Positions 24,622 to 31,809 of a DNA stretch of 64,000 nt are shown piece by piece. Both the position numbers and the translations under genes were made by a program. The number at the start of each line of letters is the position of its first letter. Positions within the stretch are counted from its first letter, which is position 1. Source of the DNA: Aeromicrobium yanjiei (lineage in GTDB: Bacteria; Actinomycetota; Actinomycetes; Propionibacteriales; Nocardioidaceae); NCBI RefSeq assembly GCF_009649075.1, contig NZ_CP045737.1:930001-994000 (forward strand), in the 5' to 3' direction. The notes beneath the pieces are model-generated. The model did no database searches and was not told the DNA's origin. It saw only the letters and a program-made list of their open reading frames with translations.

Positions 24622-24792
24622 ATGGCACGCAAGAGCAACGACGTCCGACCCGTCGTGACGCTGCGCTCGACCGCAGGCACCGGTTCGAGCTACGTCACCC
24701 GCAAGAACCGCCGCAACGATCCCGACCGGCTGGTCCTGCGCAAGTTCGACCCGGTGCTGCGCCAGCACGTCGAGTTCCGCGAGACGCGCTGA
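24622..24792 (+). CDS. rpmG: 50S ribosomal protein L33, zinc-independent (C-) form
   Basis: A 56-residue L33: [22 protein letters not shown] and [20 protein letters not shown] are characteristic. It has no cysteine at all, whereas the zinc-binding form carries two CxxC pairs. Such C- paralogues replace the zinc forms during zinc starvation. GAAGGAG (24608-24614) precedes the ATG. The Zur-type palindrome at 24548-24562 supports zinc control. A zinc-binding L33 copy would be expected elsewhere in the genome. Confidence 0.93.
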   Translation: MARKSNDVRPVVTLRSTAGTGSSYVTRKNRRNDPDRLVLRKFDPVLRQHVEFRETR

Positions 24793-24822
24793 TCCGTCGG
24801 CCTGGAGGCCGGATCGACGCCG

Positions 24823-25821
24823 TCAGGCAGGCACGCTCCCGGCGCCGCGGCGCAGCATCGCGGCGCCGGTCGGCGACAGCGGTTCGAGGGTGTCCGCCAT
24901 CAGCTCGGCCGTGGTGATGATGGTCGACGCGGGCACGTCCTCGCGCAGCAGATCGCACAACCAGGTGAGAAGGTGCTGCACGATGCTCGGGTCGTCGGTC
25001 AGCACGGCAGCGGCCGTGTGACGCAGGATCCACACGAGGTCCTCCCGGGTACGGGCGTGCTGATACGCCGTCATGCTGGACAGCTCCGGGAAGGCAGCCA
25101 TCATCCGGTCCTGCGCGGCGCTGACGGTGGCCTCGTCGGGAGCGTCGAGCATGAGGATCTCAGCGCTCACGTCGCGACTGCGACCCGTGAGTGCCGGTGG
25201 CGTCCCGAGGATCAGCTCGGCGTCGTGCGCCCAGCGGTCGGCGCCGATCGCGTCCGCCCGACGAGGGCTGTCGCCGAACGCCCGCCCGCCGGCGATCACC
25301 GGAACTCCCGCGTCGTGAGCGGCCGCGACGCAGCCGGCGGCGCCGATGAGGTTGGTGGGCATCGTGCAGGACAGCGCCAGGACGTCGATGTCGCCGGCAG
25401 ACAGACGTCGGTGCAGGTGCCGGGCCGGCATGGAGGGGCCGAGCATGGTGACCCGCACCCGGCCCGTGGCGCCGGCGATGGCAGCCGCCATCCGGGCCGG
25501 CATGCTGTGCCACTCGCCCTCGGCACACGCCACCGCGACATGGTGCGTGGGTACCTCCGCCCGGGGCGTCGCGGCGTACGTCAGGGCGGAGAGCGCACTG
25601 TCGGTGACCGACGTGGCCACGTGCTCGTCCGCCACGGACCACCGCCCTGTCTCCCAGAGCCGACCGGTGCGGACCTGGGCCGGTCCGAGGACGTGCTTGA
25701 TGATCTCGATCATCGGCGCGCCCTCGTCCAGGAGCGCCACGACCAGGTCGCTCGCCGCCCGGGGATCGAAGGCGTCGACCGCGCGCACGTACTGATCGGC
25801 CGATGCGGTGAGGCTCTTCAT
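24823..25821 (-). CDS. CarH-like cobalamin-binding sensor protein without HTH
   Basis: A 332-residue protein. Residues 10-85 form the four-helix B12-binding_2 cap; RLWETGRWSVADEHVAT gives Trp56, Glu66 and His67, the spacing of Trp131, Glu141 and His142 that I recall capping adenosylcobalamin in Thermus CarH. Residues 93-205 are a B12-binding Rossmann domain: EGEWHSMP holds the probable axial ligand His105, followed by LGPSMPARHL, LALSCTMPTNL and IAGGRAFG. CarH's MerR HTH is absent, and a helical C-terminal domain of about 115 residues follows instead. The residue after Trp56 is Glu where CarH has His132. Its ATG overlaps the GGDEF gene's stop, so a signalling partnership is likely. Confidence 0.85.
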   Translation of the reverse strand: MKSLTASADQYVRAVDAFDPRAASDLVVALLDEGAPMIEIIKHVLGPAQVRTGRLWETGRWSVADEHVATSVTDSALSALTYAATPRAEVPTHHVAVACAEGEWHSMPARMAAAIAGATGRVRVTMLGPSMPARHLHRRLSAGDIDVLALSCTMPTNLIGAAGCVAAAHDAGVPVIAGGRAFGDSPRRADAIGADRWAHDAELILGTPPALTGRSRDVSAEILMLDAPDEATVSAAQDRMMAAFPELSSMTAYQHARTREDLVWILRHTAAAVLTDDPSIVQHLLTWLCDLLREDVPASTIITTAELMADTLEPLSPTGAAMLRRGAGSVPA

Positions 25822-26732
25822 GTGGTCACGCCTTCCGCGTCGTCGTCGACGAGCACGGTGCGATCACGGCCGTGCGTCTTGCCGTCGTACATCGCGGCGT
25901 CGGCCCGCTGCAGGGCCGCCCGGCCGCCGCGCTCGTCCACCTCCGCGACGCCGATCGTGAGTCCGATCAGCGCAGCGGTCCGGGGCCGCTCGACCTCCCA
26001 CTGGTGCCGCATCCGGTCGCACGTGGCCGCGAGACGCGCCGCATCCTGCCTGGGTGCCAGGGCCACGAACTCGTCGCCGCCGTAGCGGCCGCAGACACCG
26101 TCCGCGCCCAAGGTGTGAAGCAGCAAGGCGCCGAAGGCCCGCAGCGCTGCGTCGCCCGCGGCGTGGCCGTGCGTGTCGTTCGCGGCCTTGAAGTGATCGA
26201 GGTCGATCAGGCACACGCTGTCGCCCGGCACCGCCCGCGACAGGCGGCGCATCCAGGCGCGGCGGGTCAGGACGCCGGTCAGGTGATCGTGAGTGGCCTC
26301 CTCGTCGCGCCGCTGCTGGGCCTGCAGGCGCGAGATGACGAGCCGTGCCGCCTCGAGGAAGTCCGGCAGGATCGCGCCGAGGCGCATCGCCGCGACGCTG
26401 ACGGGATCCGCGAACGGCAGGACGGGCTCGGACAGGCCGAGGGACACGTCCACCGGGACGGTCATGGCCGGGTCGGCGTACCGGGCGACGACGAGGGCAC
26501 CGCCGAGGTCGTGGACCAACGTGGACACGATGGCGCCGACCTCGTCCGCGGACTGGGCTCTCAACAGGGCCTGGGTGGCCGCGAGCTCTGCGCCGACCGC
26601 CGAGGTGTCCTGCGAGTCCGTACCCGGAGGATATGCGCGACCGCTGTCGTGCCGCCCGTGCGCAGGTCGCGCTGCCGCGACGGACGGCGGGACGAGGTCG
26701 TCGTGACCGCGTCGTCCCCGCTCCTCGGTCAT
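25818..26732 (-). CDS. Diguanylate cyclase (GGDEF)
   Basis: A 304-residue cytoplasmic protein. Residues 1-45 look disordered; about 46-140 form a helical/sensory region that shares hydrophobic pattern with GAF-like linkers; the GGDEF domain starts at DHLTGVLTRRAW (149-160), has the metal site LIDLDHFKAANDTHGH (175-190) and an intact RYGGDEF (216-222). The RxxD inhibitory site normally found a few residues earlier is absent. It should make c-di-GMP from GTP. It overlaps the B12-sensor gene by four bases and lies four bases after an EAL-protein gene on the same strand. Confidence 0.92.
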   Translation of the reverse strand: MTEERGRRGHDDLVPPSVAAARPAHGRHDSGRAYPPGTDSQDTSAVGAELAATQALLRAQSADEVGAIVSTLVHDLGGALVVARYADPAMTVPVDVSLGLSEPVLPFADPVSVAAMRLGAILPDFLEAARLVISRLQAQQRRDEEATHDHLTGVLTRRAWMRRLSRAVPGDSVCLIDLDHFKAANDTHGHAAGDAALRAFGALLLHTLGADGVCGRYGGDEFVALAPRQDAARLAATCDRMRHQWEVERPRTAALIGLTIGVAEVDERGGRAALQRADAAMYDGKTHGRDRTVLVDDDAEGVTT

Positions 26733-26736
26733 CGCG

Positions 26737-28461
26737 TCACCATCTTCTTCTCGTCCTTGCTTCGCTTGCCTCGGCGATCCGTGCTCTTCGTGGCGCTACC
26801 GACGGCGGGGGAACCCTTTCGCAGCTCGCGATGGCCTCGGGCAGGCGTTCGAGAGGCACCGGCGCCGACCAGAGGTAGCCCTGTCCTTGGTGGCACCCGA
26901 TGGCGCGGAGAAAGGCGTACTGCTCGACGGTCTCCACGCCCTCGACGATCGTGGTGGCGTTCACGGACGAGGCGAGGTGGACGACGCTCGTGCAGATCGC
27001 CTCGTCATCGACGAGGCGTCCGATGCCTGCCACGAACTCGCGGTCGATCTTGATCGTGTCGATCGGGTAGCGGCGCAGGGAGTGCAGTGAGCTGTAGCCG
27101 GTGCCGAAGTCGTCGATCGCGACCCTGACCCCCAGGTCCGCCAGCGCCTCGAGCGTGCGGACGACGACGTCCTCGTCCTGGACGAGGGCTGACTCGGTCA
27201 CCTCGATCATGAGTCGACCCGGTCGGATGCCGGCGCGTGCGAGCGCCTCCTGCACGGTGGAGACCGTCCGCTTGTCGAGCTGCAGCACCGAGAAGTTGAC
27301 TGCGATGTCGAGCTCGCGCCCCTCGTGGGTCAGGGCGCCGGCGTCCTGGATGGCCTGATCCAGCACCCAGTCACCGAGCTGGCGGATGAGTCCCATCCTC
27401 TCCGCCAGAGCGATGAACTGGCTCGGGGGCACCTCACCCAGCACGGGGTGGTGCCATCGCGCGAGCGCCTCGACTGCGACGACCTGCCCGGTCGTGAGGT
27501 CGACGACCGGCTGGTAGTGCAGGACGATCTGGTCGGAGGCCTCGGTCACTCCGGCCCGCAGCTCGGTCTCCATCATCGTGCGGTGCTGGGCGGCCTCCCT
27601 CAGCTCCGGCGTGAACACCACGACGGTCCCCGCGCCTCGGGCCCTGGCCTCGGTCAGGGCCAGGGCGGCCGAGCACAGGGTTCGATCCGGGCCCCAGCCG
27701 GGTGCGTGTCGTACGACCCCGACGCTGGCCGAGACCTGGACGGGCAGGGCAGGTGGGCCGAAAGGCCGTTCCAACGTCCTGACGAGCCCCTCGCCGAGCG
27801 CGGCCACCTCCGCAGGACCCGCACCGTCGAGGTCGCGCCACAGCACCATGAGCTCGCCGTCGGAGGTGCGGGCCACGGTGTCGCCAGGCCGCAGATGGGC
27901 CAGGAGCCGGTCGGTCACCTCGCGAAGGACGCCGTCCCCCGGGGGGTGCTGCAGCTGGTCGTCGCCGCGTGCGTGGCTCGAGAGATCGAGGTGGGCCACC
28001 GCGACACCGAGCCCGTCGCGCTCGGCATCGGCGATCGCCTGCCCCAGCCGATCCGCCAGCGTCACGTGCTCCTCCACTTCGTCCTCTGCGGGGTCCAGTC
28101 GCGCCCAGAGGTCCACGTGACCGGCGGGGGCGCCACTCGCGATCATGAGCGACGTCTCGGGCTGCGCGGTCCGCAACGCGCCGGTGAGCTCCACGTCCGG
28201 GACGGTCTGCAACCCGTCCACGACGATGACGTCGAAGCGCTCGGCGGACAGCCGTGACACGGCCGCCGGCAGGCCGAGCTCGACCTCCAGCTCGAGGTCG
28301 GCGGGGGCAAGACGTTCGCCGAGCACGACCTTCACCAGGTCCGCATCGGTCGAGCGGTTCGCGACGACCAGCACCCGCAGGGGTGCGCTCACGGCGTCTG
28401 GCGACGGCGCGTGCCTGCCACCGCGCCCTTCGAGGGCCCAGGCGATACGAAGTGTCCTCAT
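26737..28461 (-). CDS. c-di-GMP phosphodiesterase with degenerate GGDEF (GGDEF-EAL)
   Basis: A 574-residue protein. Residues 27-125 resemble a receiver-type fold (LRVLVVANRSTDADLVKVVL, FDVIVVDGLQ) but without a clear phosphorylation triad. Residues about 150-285 are a GGDEF domain whose signature is SDGEL (200-204), so it should not cyclise GTP. Residues 298-545 are an EAL domain with all key residues: EAL at 331-333, N389, E420 (EVTES), DDFGTG at 450-455, K471 and VEGVET at 507-512. It should hydrolyse c-di-GMP to pGpG. First gene of the three-gene signalling operon. Confidence 0.92.
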   Translation of the reverse strand: MRTLRIAWALEGRGGRHAPSPDAVSAPLRVLVVANRSTDADLVKVVLGERLAPADLELEVELGLPAAVSRLSAERFDVIVVDGLQTVPDVELTGALRTAQPETSLMIASGAPAGHVDLWARLDPAEDEVEEHVTLADRLGQAIADAERDGLGVAVAHLDLSSHARGDDQLQHPPGDGVLREVTDRLLAHLRPGDTVARTSDGELMVLWRDLDGAGPAEVAALGEGLVRTLERPFGPPALPVQVSASVGVVRHAPGWGPDRTLCSAALALTEARARGAGTVVVFTPELREAAQHRTMMETELRAGVTEASDQIVLHYQPVVDLTTGQVVAVEALARWHHPVLGEVPPSQFIALAERMGLIRQLGDWVLDQAIQDAGALTHEGRELDIAVNFSVLQLDKRTVSTVQEALARAGIRPGRLMIEVTESALVQDEDVVVRTLEALADLGVRVAIDDFGTGYSSLHSLRRYPIDTIKIDREFVAGIGRLVDDEAICTSVVHLASSVNATTIVEGVETVEQYAFLRAIGCHQGQGYLWSAPVPLERLPEAIASCERVPPPSVAPRRARIAEASEARTRRRW

Positions 28462-28666
28462 GACTGCCTGGGTGCTCTCTCGTGGTGGCTCCGCCCAGCA
28501 CGAGGAAGGGGCCGACGAAAAGGCGTCGGTGCGTGCGGAGGGCGGCCGCCAGCATCAGGGGGCGTACTCACGACCCCCGTCTTCGTCAGAGCCTAACCGC
28601 GCGGACCGGTCGGCAAGACAGCCTTTCCGGATTCACTGACGTGCGACGCGTCACAGGGTCGGGGAG

Positions 28667-28740
28667 TGCGCCCGGCAGGATTCGAACCTGCGACCTAGAG
28701 ATTAGAAGGCTCTTGCTCTATCCAGCTGAGCTACGGGCGC
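28667..28740 (-). tRNA. tRNA-Arg (anticodon TCT)
   Basis: The minus strand has acceptor GCGCCCG/CGGGCGC, discriminator A (28667) and no encoded CCA. The anticodon loop is CTTCTAA with anticodon TCT. The anticodon stem AGAGC/TCTCT pairs at four positions, but the pair next to the loop (C31-U39) is a mismatch, which is unusual. The T loop TTCGAAT and D arm are normal. The 205 bases between this gene and the EAL gene's start hold no other feature I can see. Confidence 0.9.
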
Positions 28741-28821
28741 GCTGAGCCCACACTATCTGCGCAGGTTTCCGGGCACGCGATGTCCCGGCGATCACTCCTG
28801 GCATGCCCTACGCTCTGACGC

Positions 28822-30006
28822 GTGACCGACGTGACGGCCAGCCCGTTTCCCCGTGCGCTGCCGCGATACCGCGAACCGGTTCGTCAGCGGGGGCGGACGG
28901 CCCTGATCGTCCTGTTCGCGCTCATCGCCCTGGCGGGAGTGGTCGGCGGGGTGATCCTGTCGCTGACGGCCGGCGACTCCGAGGGCACCGGGCTGTCGCT
29001 GTTCTACGCGATGATCCCGTTGCCGCTGCTGTGGCTCGTCTACTGGTGGCTGGACCGCTACGAGCCCGAGCCGCGCCGCTACAAGTTCGCGGCCTTCGTC
29101 TGGGGCGGCGTGGTCGCGGTGGCGATCGCGATCTCGGTGGAGGTGTGGGCGCAGAAGGCCTTCGACCTGAGCGAGGACGCGACGGCCTCGTTCATCGCGC
29201 CGCTCGCCGAGGAGCCCGCGAAGTGCCTGTTCCTGCTGCTCACGTTCGTCCGCGCGCGCCGGGTCATCGACGGTGTGCTCGACGGGCTGGTCTATGCCGG
29301 CATCGTCGGCATCGGCTTCGCGTTCATCGAGAACATCGGCTACTACGCCAGCAGCTACACCGGGAGCGCCGACTACCAGCTGGCCGGCGCAGAGGGCGCC
29401 ACCAGCACGTTCATCGTGCGAGGGCTGTTCAGCCCGCTCGCCCACCCCCTGTTCACCTCCGCGTTCGGCATCGCGATCGGCCTGGCGGTGTCGCAGAGGT
29501 CGAAGATCGCGCGGGTCCTCACCTGCGCGGTCGGCCTCCTGGTCAGCATCGGTCTGCACGCCCTGTGGAACGGCTCGCTCAGCTATGACGAGAGCGGGGT
29601 CGCGTTCGTGCGGGCGTACCTCGCGCTCGGATCCCTGCTCGTGGTCATCGCGGTGGTCGCGATCGTCGCCCGCGTGCGGCAGGTCCGCGTCCTGGAGCGC
29701 TCGCTGTCGTACGTCGCGCAGCGCGGCTGGATCCACCCGGCCGAGATCCCGTACCTGTCGCGGTTCAGCTATCGCAAGGCTGCGCGTCGGTACGCCAAGC
29801 AGAACTACGGCAAGGTGGCCGCCCAGGCGGTCGCCCGCTATCAACGGCTCGCGAGCGAGATGGCGTTCCTGCACGACGCCCTCATGAGCGGGAGGTCCAA
29901 GCCTGACGGGGTCCAGCGGACGTACGCACTGCTCGACGAGATGTACGCGTTGCGCCCGCTGCTGCGCCTCCCGCCCGCCCTGCACAGCACCACGCGTCAC
30001 TACTGA
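28822..30006 (+). CDS. PrsW-family intramembrane metalloprotease
   Basis: A 394-residue multi-pass membrane protein. The PrsW signature is present: APLAEEPAKCLFLLL (the EExxK motif), GIGFAFIENIGYYAS, LAHPLFTSAFGIAIGLAV and LHALWNGS (His), which together make the probable zinc site. PrsW in Bacillus cleaves the anti-sigma factor RsiW; most actinobacterial members have unknown targets. About eight hydrophobic segments span residues 25-285, followed by a cytoplasmic tail of about 110 residues that is longer than in PrsW itself. The GTG start at 28822 precedes MTDVTASPF-like sequence. Confidence 0.87.
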   Translation: MTDVTASPFPRALPRYREPVRQRGRTALIVLFALIALAGVVGGVILSLTAGDSEGTGLSLFYAMIPLPLLWLVYWWLDRYEPEPRRYKFAAFVWGGVVAVAIAISVEVWAQKAFDLSEDATASFIAPLAEEPAKCLFLLLTFVRARRVIDGVLDGLVYAGIVGIGFAFIENIGYYASSYTGSADYQLAGAEGATSTFIVRGLFSPLAHPLFTSAFGIAIGLAVSQRSKIARVLTCAVGLLVSIGLHALWNGSLSYDESGVAFVRAYLALGSLLVVIAVVAIVARVRQVRVLERSLSYVAQRGWIHPAEIPYLSRFSYRKAARRYAKQNYGKVAAQAVARYQRLASEMAFLHDALMSGRSKPDGVQRTYALLDEMYALRPLLRLPPALHSTTRHY

Positions 30007-30105
30007 CTCGGGCGCCGCACATGCGGTGGACACCTGCTGGTCCGGTGTCGACTAATCTGGTGGTGCACCCACCCAACAGACCCGAGCCGACGAGAGGAGC
30101 AGCCC

Positions 30106-31809
30106 GTGCCCGGCGACCACGCACCGGCCGAGCTCCTCGCGGCGATGAGCTCAGTCCTCCTCAACGTGCGCGACGTCCGGCTGCCCCTCGACACCCCCGG
30201 TGTCGCCGAGGCGCGTCGCACCCAGGCGGCCCTGACCGACCAGCTCTCCGACTACGTCCTGCCGCGCCTGGTGCAGCTCGACGCCCCGCTGCTGGTGGTC
30301 GTGGGTGGCTCGACCGGCGCGGGCAAGTCGACCCTCGTCAACTCCCTGGTCGGCGAGCGGGTGACCGAGTCCGGAGTCCTGCGGCCCACGACGCGCTCGC
30401 CCGTGCTGGTGCACCACCCCGACGACGCCGAGTGGTTCAGCCCTGACCGGATCCTGCCCGACATGCCGCGGACGTTCGAGATCGGCAACGACTCGTACGC
30501 CCTGCGGCTCGCGAGCTCGACGAAGATCCCGCCGGGACTCGCGATCCTGGACGCGCCCGACGTCGACTCGATCGACCAGGGCAACCGCGATCTGGCCGCG
30601 CAGCTGCTCGCCGCGGCCGATCTGTGGCTGTTCGTCACGTCCGCCGCGCGCTACGCCGACCAGGTCCCGTGGGACTACCTGCGCCAGGCCGCCGAGCGCA
30701 GCACGTCTGTCGCGGTCGTTCTCGACCGCACGAGCGACGAGGCCGTGACCGAGGTGCGCGGCCACCTGGCGCGCATGATGACGTCGCGCGGCCTGTCGGA
30801 CTCGCCGCTCTTCACGGTGCCCGAGTCCGCCCTCGACAGCGACGGGCTGCTGCCGCCGGAGGCCGTCGCGCCGATGGTCGGCTGGCTCCACGACCTCGCT
30901 GCGGACCCCAAGGCGCGTCAGCTGGTCGTCCGTCGCACGCTCGACGGTGCCGTCCGGCACGTGGTCATGCGCGCGCACGACGTCGCGGACGCCCTCGACG
31001 CCCAGATCGAGGTCGCCGAGTCCTGCTACCGCGAGGCCGAGGCGGTGCAGCGCACGGCGCTCGACCAGATCTCGACCCAGACCTCCGACGGCAGCCTGCT
31101 GCGCGGCGAGGTGCTCGCGCGCTGGCAGGAGTTCGTCGGCACCGGTGAGCTGCTGAGGTCCGTCGAGGAGAAAGTCAGCCGCATCCGCGACCGGTTCGTG
31201 GACGGCATGACCGGCAAGCGCACCCGTGCGACCGAGGTGCTCGACGCGATCGAGTCCGCCACCTGCATGCTGCTGGTCGAGCACGCGGAGTCCGCGGCCG
31301 AGCAGATCTCGCGCTCGTGGACCTCGACGCGTCCGGGTCGGCACCTGCTGGACGCGCAGCGCGGCTTCGACCGGGCCTCCCGTGACTTCCGCGTCCGTGC
31401 CGAGCGCATGGTCCACGACTGGCGGCAGTCGGTCCTCGAGCTCGTACGGGTCGAGGGTGCCGACAAGCGCATGACCACGACGTTCCTGGCCTTCGGCGTC
31501 AACGGCATCTCCGTCGCGCTGGTCGTGACGATGCTCGCGCGTACGTCCGACGGTGGCGAGGCGGCCGCCGGGCGCAAGCTGCTCGACGCGATCTTCGGCG
31601 CGTCCGCCGTCGACGACATGGTCGAGCGGGCCCACGCGGACCTGGACTCGCGGGTCGCGGCGCTCTTCGAGGGCGAGGTCACCCGGTTCCACGCCCTCCT
31701 CGACTCACCCGAGACGTTCAAGTCCGTCCAGGCGGGCCTGCGCGAGTCGGCACGGCAGGCCGAATACGCTCGGCACGCCGACTTCCTCGACACAGAATCG
31801 ACCTCATGA
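30106..31809 (+). CDS. Dynamin-like large GTPase
   Basis: A 567-residue GTPase. G1 is VVVGGSTGAGKSTLVNSL (residues about 65-82), a switch Thr lies in RPTTRSP, and G3 is ILDAPDVDSID (DxxG replaced by DAPD). The G4-like strand VAVVLDRTSDE has DRTS instead of NKxD. Long helical stalk segments follow to the end, with one weak hydrophobic stretch (FGVNGISVALVVTMLA, about 465-480). It overlaps the next gene by four bases. Pairs of membrane-remodelling dynamin-like proteins (DynA/DynB) act in Streptomyces septation; that comparison is by architecture only. Confidence 0.8.
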   Translation: MPGDHAPAELLAAMSSVLLNVRDVRLPLDTPGVAEARRTQAALTDQLSDYVLPRLVQLDAPLLVVVGGSTGAGKSTLVNSLVGERVTESGVLRPTTRSPVLVHHPDDAEWFSPDRILPDMPRTFEIGNDSYALRLASSTKIPPGLAILDAPDVDSIDQGNRDLAAQLLAAADLWLFVTSAARYADQVPWDYLRQAAERSTSVAVVLDRTSDEAVTEVRGHLARMMTSRGLSDSPLFTVPESALDSDGLLPPEAVAPMVGWLHDLAADPKARQLVVRRTLDGAVRHVVMRAHDVADALDAQIEVAESCYREAEAVQRTALDQISTQTSDGSLLRGEVLARWQEFVGTGELLRSVEEKVSRIRDRFVDGMTGKRTRATEVLDAIESATCMLLVEHAESAAEQISRSWTSTRPGRHLLDAQRGFDRASRDFRVRAERMVHDWRQSVLELVRVEGADKRMTTTFLAFGVNGISVALVVTMLARTSDGGEAAAGRKLLDAIFGASAVDDMVERAHADLDSRVAALFEGEVTRFHALLDSPETFKSVQAGLRESARQAEYARHADFLDTESTS

